The notes: generated from the letters alone by a model not told the origin. A stretch of DNA of 64,000 nucleotides from Maribacter luteus (GCF_009674825.1 NZ_WKJH01000030.1:434001-498000); one strand, 5' to 3'. Positions 15,478-24,723 are shown, counted from the stretch's first letter. Made by a program: numbers and translations.

Positions 15478-17754
15478 ATGAATGCAAAACATTTAATGGT
15501 GATTACTTGTACCCTGTTAGGTCACTGGATAAGTGCCCAAAATTTTAAGGGGCAGGTCTTTAACCAAAAGAATAACGTACCCGTACAAGAAGCTCATATA
15601 TTATTGAACAACAAACCCGTTGGCCATTCGGATGCCGATGGATATTTTGAGATTACCCTCCCAGTGAAAGGTGCCGATTTAACCATATCCCATATTGGAT
15701 ATGAATCTGTTGAAAAACGGGTTACCCCACAGAAAAAGGTGGAATCTTTCTATCTTAAAGAAGCGCCCATCAGTATTTCGGGTGTTATTGTAAGCGGAAA
15801 TTCTAAAATGGATCCTGTTTTCACTTTAGAAACCAATGACTATGTAAAGAAGATCGTGCAGCCCAGAAATGTTGCCGACCTCTTTACGGATGTTAACGGT
15901 TTTGCTTTGATAAAAAGGGGCAATTATGCGATTGACCCTAGTTTTAGGGCTTCCCAATATGAACAATTGAATGTTCAGTTCGATGGTGGTACTAAGGCCA
16001 TGCACGCCTGTCCCAATAGAATGGACCCCATTACCACACATGTGATCCCTGAAGAAATTGAAAAAATAGAGATTATCAAAGGTCCGTACACGGTTCGTTA
16101 CGGAGCTACTTTCGGGGGCATAGTCAACCTGGTCACCACTGTACCGGATGCCAGTGATTACGGTCTGCATGGCAGTGTACATGGTGGTTATGAGAGTAAC
16201 GGGGGGTCCTTGGTTTCTATGGCCCGTTTACAACAGGCCACAGAAAAATACGATATTATGGGGAATATAGGCTTCAGGGATTTCGGGAATTATGAAGATG
16301 GGGATGGTATCGAGATTCCTTCTTCTTTCCGAAGTTTGGATTATGGATTGAAAGCCGGCTATAATTTTACGCCCAACCAACGCTTGCAAGCCCACTGGAG
16401 ACAGTCTTTCGGAAGGGATGTTCTGCATGCCGGATTACCTATGGATACTGATTTGGACGACAGCAGTATCCTATCTCTGGATTATAGGTTGACCGGTCTA
16501 CAAGGCATGCTAAAAACCATAGATGCCAAACTATATTATAGCTATGTAGACCATATTATGAGCAATGCGAACAGACCAAGTTTTATGATGACGGATGCCG
16601 TTTCTAAAATCAATGCTACAACTGCAGGGGGAAAAATCGAATTCAAACTGAAACCTAGTGAAAAAACAATGTTTTTTACAGGATTGGATGCCATGCACAT
16701 TGCCCGAGATGGGAACCGAACACGGATAATTCAAAGTTCAATGATGGAATTCACTGATAAAGTGTGGCAAGACTCTTACATAAATGACCTGGGGCTTTTT
16801 GCCGAAGGCAAATACAATTTAACCCAAAACACCATACTTACCGCAGGATTGCGCTATGATTTGGTTGTTTCGGAAATCAGAGACCCGGAAGCTGATTTTG
16901 CGGCCTTATACCCAGATTTGGATAAAAGAAACGAACATAATTTAAGTAGTACGGTCTCTCTAAAATATGTTCCCAATAATCAATTTATAATGGAATTGGC
17001 CTATGGTAGAGGTGTTAGATCAGCCAATATGATCGAACGTGTTATCAATCATTTTACTGTTGGTCAAGATTCTTATGAATATATAGGTAACCCTAATTTG
17101 GATGCAGAGGTCAACAATCAATTCGAGATTGGGTTTTCCGGTAGGCTTCCATTATCCCAAAATTCAACCGATCACTTTAACTATAGCAGTTCTTTCTATT
17201 ATTCTTTTTATGACAACTATATCGTAGCGGTAATCGATGAAAGCCAAACCCGAAAGTTCATGCCAACCAGCGAACCTGTAAACCCCAAGGTTTTCAGGAA
17301 CTTGAACAAGGCTTACAAAACCGGATTCGAGATTTCCGCTGGGGTCGATTTTCTAAATGATTTCAACTTTACATCTGAATTGGCTTATGTCTATGCCAAA
17401 AACAAGGATTTGAACGAATCATTACCCCTTGTGCCTCCTTTGACCACTAGTTTCAAAATAGGGTTTGAGAAAGAAAAATTTTGGGTGAATGCCACATATA
17501 GAATTACTTCTAAACAGGATAATATTTCTTTATCCTTTGGAGAAACCACTACTCCGGGCTATGAGATCATGGATCTTCGTTTGGGTGTTGTACCATACAA
17601 AAACCTGACTTTGGGGGTTGCTGCACTCAATGTCTTTGATGAGACCTATTACAACCATTTGAATTTCTCATTCAATAATCAAGCGGATTTTACCAGAACT
17701 CCAATTAACGACCCTGGTCGTAATTTAACCGCTTTTGTACAGTATAAATTTTAA
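15478..17754 (+). CDS. TonB-dependent copper receptor (OprC/NosA-like)
   Basis: The 758-residue outer-membrane receptor has a signal peptide and a carboxypeptidase-like regulatory domain (about residues 22-95). The plug (about 120-225) contains KGPYTVRYGATFGGIVNLVT, and a 22-strand barrel ends in FVQYKF. The plug carries MHACPNRMDP, with Cys178 and Met182 in the CxxxM arrangement that binds copper in OprC. Copper import for bd-independent oxidases or other cuproenzymes is therefore likely. It follows the CxxxC protein in the same direction, and no class A or B palindrome lies directly in front of it. Confidence 0.82.
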   Translation: MNAKHLMVITCTLLGHWISAQNFKGQVFNQKNNVPVQEAHILLNNKPVGHSDADGYFEITLPVKGADLTISHIGYESVEKRVTPQKKVESFYLKEAPISISGVIVSGNSKMDPVFTLETNDYVKKIVQPRNVADLFTDVNGFALIKRGNYAIDPSFRASQYEQLNVQFDGGTKAMHACPNRMDPITTHVIPEEIEKIEIIKGPYTVRYGATFGGIVNLVTTVPDASDYGLHGSVHGGYESNGGSLVSMARLQQATEKYDIMGNIGFRDFGNYEDGDGIEIPSSFRSLDYGLKAGYNFTPNQRLQAHWRQSFGRDVLHAGLPMDTDLDDSSILSLDYRLTGLQGMLKTIDAKLYYSYVDHIMSNANRPSFMMTDAVSKINATTAGGKIEFKLKPSEKTMFFTGLDAMHIARDGNRTRIIQSSMMEFTDKVWQDSYINDLGLFAEGKYNLTQNTILTAGLRYDLVVSEIRDPEADFAALYPDLDKRNEHNLSSTVSLKYVPNNQFIMELAYGRGVRSANMIERVINHFTVGQDSYEYIGNPNLDAEVNNQFEIGFSGRLPLSQNSTDHFNYSSSFYYSFYDNYIVAVIDESQTRKFMPTSEPVNPKVFRNLNKAYKTGFEISAGVDFLNDFNFTSELAYVYAKNKDLNESLPLVPPLTTSFKIGFEKEKFWVNATYRITSKQDNISLSFGETTTPGYEIMDLRLGVVPYKNLTLGVAALNVFDETYYNHLNFSFNNQADFTRTPINDPGRNLTAFVQYKF

Positions 17755-17763
17755 TACAATTGA

Positions 17764-17787
17764 AAACGGGGGCCAGTGCCCCCGTTT
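17764..17787. terminator. Bidirectional terminator between receptor and FadL genes
   Basis: A perfect 10-bp stem AAACGGGGGC / GCCCCCGTTT with a CAGT loop lies between two convergent genes, with T-rich sequence after it on the plus strand and a short T stretch on the minus strand. Confidence 0.85.
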
Positions 17788-17809
17788 ATTTTCCCCTTTA
17801 TTTGTTTAT

Positions 17810-19123
17810 TCATTTTTTAAAGGTATAGGCAACCCCGAACATGATCATATCGGTGGTCATGTCATAAGAAACCTCGCTTCCTGGTATGGCCCCATAAGGA
17901 GGATATGCCTGAACGAACATAGGATTCAATAGGGGTCCACTTGTTGCATCACCACTAGCTCCATGATGATAAACGGCATCCAACGAAAAATTATCGTTTA
18001 TTTCATATGAAAAACCAACTTGATAAGCATTTTTAATTACTGCCGTTGCCGGAATATTGAAAAAGGTAACCTCATCGTTGATTGGATTACTACTGTAGGT
18101 ATATCCCAAGCGAATCGGGAATCTATCAATACCCTTATACTGTATTCCCGCTGAGATGATCGAAATATTTTCCCATCCAAAACCAGCGACAGATGCAGTT
18201 TCTGTCCATCCTGTTGTAGAAAAACCATCCGTATTTTCATAGTCCACCATTCGATAATCCAAGGCCAAATCAACATTACCTAACGAGTACCCTAAACCAA
18301 GGGAGTATATCGCGGGATAATCCATATTAAAATCGTTAGTTCCGGTAGCCCCATCTAAATAGGTGTTATCGAACTCGAAATCCCCAAAAGATTGAGTGGT
18401 CTTATACGAAGCCCCTGCTTTAAATCCTTTGCCCGAATCATAAAAAACACCGAATTGTGCCCCAAAACCAAGAGCAGTTGCCTTGTCCGTTGAGGGGTAA
18501 CCTGCGGTTTGACTTGGATTTGCTGTCGGATTCGGCATTAATTCCAAGGTTGCATAATTCATGGTCGGCTCAATACCTACCGAAAACCTTTCTGAAATTT
18601 CATAAGCATATGTGAACCCTATTTGCAACAAAATGTAATCGGATTCAATGGCTCCAAAACCTCCCATACTTTGCGGCATGTTAATAGGATTACTGGTACT
18701 TTCAGGAAAAGTAACACCAAAACCACTGATACCGAATGCCGATGCCCCAAAAGTATGTTTACTTCCCTCTTTGCCCCAGACCATTGCAAGGGCCGGCATA
18801 GGGGAAACACCCCTGTCATCCTCAGTTGTACCACTGAAAAAATTACCGGTAGGTTGGCCTTCCCCATCAAATTCGGGAACGGTTGAATAAAGTTGGGGAG
18901 ATGAAAAGAACAGCCCCATATCGAACTTTATTATTTTATCATCAAAAGTTGAAATGGAAGCAGGGTTCCATTGTAGTGCTCCGGATATATCCAAGGGTTG
19001 GGCTGTAGCAGCTCCTCCCATAGACATATTAACAGCTCCTACACCTTGCATAATATGGCCCGACTGGGCCAAGGCAGCAGTTGCGAAAATCAAAAAAAAG
19101 GAATTCAGGAATAATCGTTTCAT
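17810..19123 (-). CDS. FadL/TodX-family outer-membrane channel
   Basis: This 437-residue protein has a signal peptide (FLIFATAALAQ) followed by GHIMQGVGAVNMSMGGAATAQ and LQWNPAS, the N-terminal hatch pattern of OMPP1/FadL channels. The rest alternates as a barrel and ends in MFGVAYTFKK with the terminal aromatic expected of outer-membrane proteins. Such channels import hydrophobic compounds such as fatty acids. It has a class B promoter (19218-19261), linking it to the respiratory regulon, although its cargo here is unknown. It is convergent with the copper receptor and divergent from the molybdoenzyme. Confidence 0.85.
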   Translation of the reverse strand: MKRLFLNSFFLIFATAALAQSGHIMQGVGAVNMSMGGAATAQPLDISGALQWNPASISTFDDKIIKFDMGLFFSSPQLYSTVPEFDGEGQPTGNFFSGTTEDDRGVSPMPALAMVWGKEGSKHTFGASAFGISGFGVTFPESTSNPINMPQSMGGFGAIESDYILLQIGFTYAYEISERFSVGIEPTMNYATLELMPNPTANPSQTAGYPSTDKATALGFGAQFGVFYDSGKGFKAGASYKTTQSFGDFEFDNTYLDGATGTNDFNMDYPAIYSLGLGYSLGNVDLALDYRMVDYENTDGFSTTGWTETASVAGFGWENISIISAGIQYKGIDRFPIRLGYTYSSNPINDEVTFFNIPATAVIKNAYQVGFSYEINDNFSLDAVYHHGASGDATSGPLLNPMFVQAYPPYGAIPGSEVSYDMTTDMIMFGVAYTFKK

Positions 19124-19217
19124 AAGAGTTTGATTTTAGTGGAACAACCTGTGTGGTTATACAACGATATAACTGTTGCCCAATCATCACAAGTTGTCGG
19201 TTTAGTTTTGTATTAAA

Positions 19218-19261
19218 TAAATATATAAAACATAACTATCTGATATAATGACATTTATCAT
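19218..19261 (-). promoter_or_regulatory. fadL promoter with class B palindrome
   Basis: ATGACATTTATCAT (19248-19261) is centred exactly 29.5 bp before TATATTTA (minus strand 19225-19218, 5 of 6). The predicted start is near 19213, with a leader of about 90 nt. Confidence 0.65.
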
Positions 19262-19371
19262 AGACCCAAATTAGAAGGGCCGAATCCTTGGCATAGCTGT
19301 ATTTTACTACTATTTTAGGATACACCGAAAAACGGTTTTAGGGTATAGGCATAGATGCATCAAACATTTTT

Positions 19372-19385
19372 GTAACAAATGTTAC
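19372..19385. promoter_or_regulatory. Class A palindrome in the fadL/molybdoenzyme gap
   Basis: GTAACAAATGTTAC is a perfect class A site in the 590-bp gap. No -7 box stands at class II distance on either strand, so it may be a repressor, remote activator or unused site. Apart from this site, the fadL promoter and the site at 19646, I see nothing else in the gap. Confidence 0.5.
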
Positions 19386-19645
19386 AAAGAACATTGGATT
19401 GTAATTTAACCGATTAACCTGCTTTCCTAAAATTAAAAACCGGTCTTACTGCTAATCTTCATAAATTAATGATTAAAAAACGGGTGTTTATTACATGGAT
19501 CTTTATTGTTTTTAAACTTAAAACGGTTTTTTCAATCCTAAATAACATCAATGAAATTCCGCTTAAAACGTACCTCAACCGGGTTTTTGTCAATGAGCCC
19601 CGTCATGGGGAAAAAACAACCATTTAACTATCTTTATGATTAAGT

Positions 19646-19690
19646 GTAACTTTTGTTACAGAGTTTACCCTTAAAATATACCTATCTTAA
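19646..19690 (+). promoter_or_regulatory. Molybdoenzyme promoter with class A palindrome
   Basis: GTAACTTTTGTTAC (19646-19659) is followed by TATCTTAA (19683-19690, 4 of 6), one base further than the exact class II spacing. The predicted start is near 19695, about 20 nt before the ATG at 19714. Confidence 0.6.
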
Positions 19691-19713
19691 AACCTTGAAT
19701 CTCAACCCATAAG

Positions 19714-20934
19714 ATGAAAAGAAGAAATTTTGTTACTAGAACTGCTTTAGGCTCATTAAGTCTGTTGATCGGAGCAGAGGTCGTCTTTGCCGATACAATG
19801 CCCAAGGGTTATCGACCACTGGCCATACAGGATCCTGACCCCTTTAAAATGTTCAACAAGGACAAGGGCATGGAAGTTCTTAACGATAAACCATGGAATA
19901 TCGAAGCAAAAGCCCATTTGCTGGATGATAAGATAACGCCGAATTCATCAATGTTCATTCGTAACAATGGCTTAATTCCAGAGAACATAGATGCGAGTAC
20001 ATGGACATTGACCATAGACGGGGAATCGGCAAATGAATCGAAAACCTATTCCTTGGCAGAATTGAAAACAAAGTTTCGACAATATACCTATCAATTGACT
20101 TTGGAATGTGGCGGAAATGGCAGAAGTGAATTTGACCCTCCCGCTAAAGGGAACCAATGGACGGTCGGTGCCGTATCCTGTGCCAATTGGACGGGAATTC
20201 GTCTGCGCGATGTACTTGAAGATGTCGGTATAAAAAGTGATGCCGTTTATATAGGTTACCACGCTGCCGATGTTCACCTTAGTAGAGACCCTCAAAAAGA
20301 ACCTATATCAAGGGGCGCGCCTATGCCAAAAGCCATGCAGGACGAAACCCTTATCGCTTTTAAAATGAACGGAAAGGATATTCCATTGGCTCATGGCTAC
20401 CCATTAAGATTGGTGGCAGGTGGTTGGCCTGCTTCAGTCTCAGGTAAATGGCTTACCAGAATCAGTGTAAGGAACATAGTACATGACGGTACCAAAATGA
20501 CCGGTACGGCTTATCGGGTTCCTTGTAATCCCGTTGCTCCCGGAGAAAAGGTAAAAGACGAGGATATGTGCATCATAGAGTCAATGCCCGTTAAGTCCCT
20601 GATTACTTATCCCAAAACCGGAGCAACCATTAAAGAAGGAAAATCTTTGAATATCCGTGGACATGCTTGGGCAGGGGAATTGGAAGTATCAAAAATGGAA
20701 TACTCGATAGACTTTGGATCTACTTGGAGCGATTGCGACCTTGAACAGCCCACGAATAGATTGGCCTGGCAACATTTTTCGGCAAACGTGGATTTTCCTA
20801 AAAAAGGATATTATGAAGTTTGGGCCAGGGCAATGGATTCCCAAGGAATAAGTCAACCCATGTTGTTACCGGGCTGGAATCCTAAAGGATACTTGAACAA
20901 TGCTTGCCATAGAATTGCTATAAAAGTAGTATAG
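19714..20934 (+). CDS. Sulfite-oxidase-family molybdoenzyme (sulfite dehydrogenase-like)
   Basis: The 406-residue protein begins with a twin-arginine-type signal (KRRNFVTRTA followed by a hydrophobic stretch), fitting export with a bound cofactor. Residues about 95-265 form the molybdopterin domain. Cys132 in LTLECGGNGRSEF is the Mo ligand position of sulfite oxidases, and HGYPLRLVAGGWP also matches. A Mo-co dimerisation domain follows (about 285-405). The next gene, one base junction away (TAGATG), encodes a cytochrome c, as in SorAB and SoxCD pairs. Sulfite is the likely substrate given the sulfide oxidoreductase nearby, but other oxyanions or sulfoxides are possible. Confidence 0.83.
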   Translation: MKRRNFVTRTALGSLSLLIGAEVVFADTMPKGYRPLAIQDPDPFKMFNKDKGMEVLNDKPWNIEAKAHLLDDKITPNSSMFIRNNGLIPENIDASTWTLTIDGESANESKTYSLAELKTKFRQYTYQLTLECGGNGRSEFDPPAKGNQWTVGAVSCANWTGIRLRDVLEDVGIKSDAVYIGYHAADVHLSRDPQKEPISRGAPMPKAMQDETLIAFKMNGKDIPLAHGYPLRLVAGGWPASVSGKWLTRISVRNIVHDGTKMTGTAYRVPCNPVAPGEKVKDEDMCIIESMPVKSLITYPKTGATIKEGKSLNIRGHAWAGELEVSKMEYSIDFGSTWSDCDLEQPTNRLAWQHFSANVDFPKKGYYEVWARAMDSQGISQPMLLPGWNPKGYLNNACHRIAIKVV

Positions 20935-21420
20935 ATGGAGGATCAAACGAAATTCAAACTACAAGTAAAGGCCATATATCGATTGCTATTAGGTATTTTC
21001 GGTTTGTTCGCCATTGCCGCTTTTACCATTCTGGTTATTCTATTGAACCCGAATATGCTTAAAAAATCAAATTCCCAGATTGAAGAAATTGCGGTGGAAT
21101 ATACAGCGGTACCTTCGGAAGAAGATTTTGACAAAATAGAAAACGGGATACATGTACGCACCGGTTTGGTCGATGCAGAAGGATTAATGACCGTAGTGAA
21201 CAATTGTACCAATTGCCATTCAGCTAAATTGGTTACCCAAAACAAGATGAATAAAGAACGGTGGATATCGACTATACGTTGGATGCAGGAAACCCAGAAT
21301 TTATGGGATTTGGGGCCTAACGAAGACATTATCATTAATTACTTGGTAACCAATTATCCACCGACAAAAAAAGGTAGAAGGGAAAATTTGAAGAATATTG
21401 AGTGGTACACCCTAAATTAG
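20935..21420 (+). CDS. Membrane-anchored monoheme cytochrome c, partner of the molybdoenzyme
   Basis: The 161-residue protein has one N-terminal transmembrane helix (about 13-38, LLLGIFGLFAIAAFTILVIL) and a single heme c site CTNCH in VVNNCTNCHSAKLV. A MQ/MW-rich stretch could provide the axial Met. It starts directly after the stop of the molybdoenzyme gene, so the two are surely cotranscribed. It would take electrons from the periplasmic enzyme to the respiratory chain, like SorB. Confidence 0.82.
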   Translation: MEDQTKFKLQVKAIYRLLLGIFGLFAIAAFTILVILLNPNMLKKSNSQIEEIAVEYTAVPSEEDFDKIENGIHVRTGLVDAEGLMTVVNNCTNCHSAKLVTQNKMNKERWISTIRWMQETQNLWDLGPNEDIIINYLVTNYPPTKKGRRENLKNIEWYTLN

Positions 21421-21487
21421 AAAATATAACCGTATCAATTCTCTCCTAGTTTCCTAAACACAAAAAACAATTATAAATAGCCACGAT

Positions 21488-21547
21488 ATGGGCCGTAATT
21501 CACAAAATAAGCAGGCCAATATGGGCAATGAAAACAGTTCAACTTAA
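21488..21547 (+). CDS. Possible 19-residue peptide
   Basis: A short open frame (MGRNSQNKQANMGNENSST) lies between the cytochrome and the desaturase-family gene, with the next gene starting 11 bp after its stop. It has no recognisable motif; its only support is position in an otherwise tight operon. It could as well be untranslated spacer. Confidence 0.15.
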   Translation: MGRNSQNKQANMGNENSST

Positions 21548-21558
21548 ATAAAAATGCT

Positions 21559-22437
21559 ATGGAAAAATATGTAGACGCCTTTGTAAACTCCTTTTTAGGG
21601 AGTGTTGATTGGACCTGGAAGTCCATTATCTTTGAAGTTCCCTGGTACACGAATTATTTCTGGGGATTAACCGTTATCTCTTTGGTTGTATGGGGACTTG
21701 AAATCGCCTTTCCTTGGAGAAAGGAGCAATCGATATTTCGTCGAGATTTTTGGTTGGATGGTTTTTATATGTACTTTAACTTTTTCCTGTTCGCTATTGC
21801 CATAAGTGGTTTTTATAAATTATTGGGATTGCTATTCAATGATTTGGGAATTTCCTCTAAAAGTCTTACCATCTTAGACCTTTCATCACTTCCCATGTGG
21901 GGCCAGTTGATAATTTTCTTTATCATTCTAGATTTTGTTCAATGGTTTACCCATGTATTATTGCACAAATATCCTTTTCTATGGAAGTTTCATAAAGTGC
22001 ACCATTCAGTAAAAGAAATGGGATTTGCCGCACATCTTCGTTATCACTGGATGGAAAACATTATCTATAAGCCTTTAAAAACCCTTGGGGTAATGGTCTT
22101 GGGAGGCTTTGAACCCGAACAAGCATATATTGTTCATTTTGTGGCCATTACAATAGGTCATTTCAACCATGCCAATATCAAAATAACCTGGGGACCATTA
22201 AAGTATATTATCAATAACCCAGTGATGCATTTATATCATCATGCCTATACATTGCCCAAGGGGACATATGGCATCAATTTTGGCATTAGCCTTAGCTTAT
22301 GGGATTACATATTCAAAACCAATTATGTTCCAGAAGACAGTGGTAATCTAGAATTGGGATTCCCTGGGGATGACAAGTTTCCGCAGGATTTCTTTCACCA
22401 AAATATTTATGGCTTTGGTAAAAAGAAAAAAGAATGA
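21559..22437 (+). CDS. Sterol desaturase / fatty acid hydroxylase-family membrane protein
   Basis: This 292-residue protein has four or more membrane helices. The di-iron histidine clusters of the family are visible: HVLLH, HKVHHSVKEMG and HLYHHAY, plus HFNH between them. These integral membrane enzymes oxidise lipids or ether bonds with oxygen. It lies 138 bp downstream of the cytochrome gene in the same direction and may belong to the same transcript. The substrate is unknown. Confidence 0.85.
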   Translation: MEKYVDAFVNSFLGSVDWTWKSIIFEVPWYTNYFWGLTVISLVVWGLEIAFPWRKEQSIFRRDFWLDGFYMYFNFFLFAIAISGFYKLLGLLFNDLGISSKSLTILDLSSLPMWGQLIIFFIILDFVQWFTHVLLHKYPFLWKFHKVHHSVKEMGFAAHLRYHWMENIIYKPLKTLGVMVLGGFEPEQAYIVHFVAITIGHFNHANIKITWGPLKYIINNPVMHLYHHAYTLPKGTYGINFGISLSLWDYIFKTNYVPEDSGNLELGFPGDDKFPQDFFHQNIYGFGKKKKE

Positions 22438-22470
22438 AAGTTGAATCTAAAGCTTCTTTTCGATAAACGA

Positions 22471-23271
22471 TTAATTGCCCGTAACATATAGTTCCCTGCC
22501 ATTCTGGGGCTGTTCATTCCTATAATTGTTTATGGGCATTAATTCTTTTAGGAGGTTGACCTGCTCCAAAGAGACCGTGATAGGTTCTTTTAAGATATAC
22601 CAATTAACACCTTCGGTGCAAGGGGGCGTTGTCAGGGAACCGGTATAGAAGAAGTAATCTTTATTCTCCGGTAAATTGTGGTTCATATTAAAAGGGCGAT
22701 CCACCTTTTTGTTCTCCCCCGCTTTAAGTGGTAAAAAACTTTCCAGAAAATCGAAAGGTAAACTGCTGGCACCTTCCTTGGCCATAACCGAAATAACGGT
22801 ATACTGTCCAGAATCGTTGATATGTACCAAATGCATTTCCAACGGATAACGGACCCCATCAATAGTATGCTCCGATGGTTCATGAAAATGCACTTGTTTT
22901 AAATCGTATTTTAAACCATTTACCATGATATAATCACCTGATTCGAAATTATATTGAATACTATGGCCGTTATTGGTAACATCATGTATTTTAGTCTCCT
23001 CCGCGTAATGTAGGTCTATACGCTTCAAACTATTGTTTTCTTTGTAATTCACCATATTAATGGGGGATTGAAACTTCCCGTTACAATCAGATTCAACCTC
23101 TATCTCTGCCCAATGTTCCGGACCTGTTTCACCTGCATAGCTCCAATGTTTATGGGCTTTACCATGTTCAGGATTTTCAATTTCGGAAGTACTTTGAGGG
23201 GTAGTTGATCTGTTTTCTTTACAGGCACCCAACACTATTAAGAGAATGAGGGTGTAAATAGAATATTTCAT
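22471..23271 (-). CDS. Alpha-type carbonic anhydrase lipoprotein
   Basis: The enzyme (266 residues from the ATG at 23271) begins with a lipoprotein signal ending in IVLGAC. A longer frame to 23307 would add 12 residues before the signal and is less likely. The zinc-site segment QVHFHEPSEHTIDG and EMHLVHIN give the His ligands, and HWSYAGETGPEHW and SPINM match alpha carbonic anhydrases. It hydrates CO2 in the periplasm. It stands between the desaturase gene (convergent) and the cytochrome gene. Confidence 0.92.
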   Translation of the reverse strand: MKYSIYTLILLIVLGACKENRSTTPQSTSEIENPEHGKAHKHWSYAGETGPEHWAEIEVESDCNGKFQSPINMVNYKENNSLKRIDLHYAEETKIHDVTNNGHSIQYNFESGDYIMVNGLKYDLKQVHFHEPSEHTIDGVRYPLEMHLVHINDSGQYTVISVMAKEGASSLPFDFLESFLPLKAGENKKVDRPFNMNHNLPENKDYFFYTGSLTTPPCTEGVNWYILKEPITVSLEQVNLLKELMPINNYRNEQPQNGRELYVTGN

Positions 23272-23377
23272 TAGGTAATACGTATTTAATACTAGGATAA
23301 AATTCACTTTGAATAACCCAATAATGGAAATCCGAATCGAAATTAAATCTATTATTTAAGTATTAAAAGCGTTAAGG

Positions 23378-24397
23378 TTACTTTTTATCAAAAACAATAC
23401 TCCATACGCCCCTTACTTGGTTCTCATTATAGCCAAGGGCTTGATCTTTAGGATAGAAAGCCTTTAATGTACTTAAGGTTTCCCCTGTCACTTTTTCGTT
23501 AGGCACACCATGACACTGAAGGCACATGGTATTCGTGGTTATGGGATAATAAAAATGTACTTCATTATTTATTTCATCTATCATGGGACTGATATCCTTA
23601 CCATCTGCAACCATTTGTTTAAAGGCCGTGATATACCCAAGCTCTTTGGAATTTGCCATATTATCAGGGTTTCTAGGTTTATCGGAAACCCTTTTTATTT
23701 TTGCTCCATGAACCGTTGCCATACTATCGGTTAATTTAATGGCCCTAACGTTACAGAATTCAACAGCACCCACAGTTCCTTTCTTTTCAATTGCCGTTAT
23801 CAGGTTTTTACCTAATTGTGCCTTGGTCGAAAGGGCATATTTCATACCCAAGGCATTATAATCGATAGTATTCTGACCGGTACCCATACGCATTTGTCTA
23901 CCCATTCCGTTACCATTGCCCATTCCCCTTCCCATACCTTGGCCCCTGCCATGGTTCTTTTGATAATGTTCCTCGAACCATTCTGGTTGGTCAATATCGT
24001 TTTCATAAAGATAATCGGCTATGAGTTTTATATCTTCTTTGGGATATGGCAAATAGGGCATTACGCCAAATCGTTGAACGGCTCCCGGCATTTTCGATTT
24101 TTCCAATGTTGGTTTATCGGCCCAATCCAAAAAATCATCTATAAATTCATTCTTGTCCGAAACACCCATTAGGTATCGCATTTTAACAGCGGCCATAGGT
24201 GGTGCCAATCGACTTTCTTCAGGAGTGGTCGCATCATGGCACGCATAACATTTGGTTTCCATGATTTTCTTTCCTGGATGGTCGGAAATCATGGTTGCTG
24301 TTTCGGGGGTGTTGTCTATTGCTGTTGTCTCATTTTTCTTCGAATCCTTGCAACCGATAAACAAGAGGATAATGGCAATATGATATAGTGTTTTCAT
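23378..24397 (-). CDS. Diheme cytochrome c lipoprotein with DUF3365 domain
   Basis: The 339-residue lipoprotein (lipobox LFIGC, Cys16) has a first heme site CYACH (Cys50, Cys53, His54) in a small cytochrome c domain. A Gly/Met/Arg-rich linker follows (about 150-178, repeats of GMGRG/GNGMG). The DUF3365 (Tll0287-like) domain has VEFCNVRAIKLTD, RNPDN and a second heme site CLQCH near residue 299. DUF3365 domains sense redox state or ligands. It overlaps the HMA gene by four bases, in the rhodanese operon, so it may report or transfer electrons from sulfur chemistry. Confidence 0.8.
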   Translation of the reverse strand: MKTLYHIAIILLFIGCKDSKKNETTAIDNTPETATMISDHPGKKIMETKCYACHDATTPEESRLAPPMAAVKMRYLMGVSDKNEFIDDFLDWADKPTLEKSKMPGAVQRFGVMPYLPYPKEDIKLIADYLYENDIDQPEWFEEHYQKNHGRGQGMGRGMGNGNGMGRQMRMGTGQNTIDYNALGMKYALSTKAQLGKNLITAIEKKGTVGAVEFCNVRAIKLTDSMATVHGAKIKRVSDKPRNPDNMANSKELGYITAFKQMVADGKDISPMIDEINNEVHFYYPITTNTMCLQCHGVPNEKVTGETLSTLKAFYPKDQALGYNENQVRGVWSIVFDKK

Positions 24398-24666
24398 TCT
24401 TTCGCCATTTTACCTGTAGCACAACTTACAAAAGATTTTGCCTTAGAAGCCAGGGTGTTTTTACTATCAATGGAAGGATACCCCAAGTGCTGAAGTTTAT
24501 CCTCGACTTTTGAAAGATCATCCGCCGTACCATAGGTAAATGTTACGGAAGAGTCTTCGGGTACAACCGTTACTTCTGAAATATTCTCTAATTCGGACAG
24601 TTTATTGGTAATGGTTCTGGCGCATCCGCCACATTTCAAGTTCTGAACTATAATCGTTTTTTTCAT
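24394..24666 (-). CDS. Heavy-metal-associated (HMA) domain protein
   Basis: This 90-residue protein carries the metal-binding loop LKCGGCARTI (Cys12, Cys15) and the beta-alpha-beta layout of copper chaperones. There is an extra Cys near the end (FVSCATGKM). It lies between rhodanese and the diheme cytochrome and overlaps the latter by four bases. Copper or another soft metal is the likely ligand, and persulfide-related chemistry is possible given the operon. Confidence 0.85.
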   Translation of the reverse strand: MKKTIIVQNLKCGGCARTITNKLSELENISEVTVVPEDSSVTFTYGTADDLSKVEDKLQHLGYPSIDSKNTLASKAKSFVSCATGKMAKE

Positions 24667-24723
24667 TGCTGAAATTATTTAATTTGGTTGTTTAATCTTT
24701 TAACATTAGGATAAATGGGTTTA

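Noticed and set aside
19372-19385. Calling this class A palindrome a promoter for a specific gene
   Set aside because: No -7 box is found at class II distance on either strand, so it is listed only as a site.
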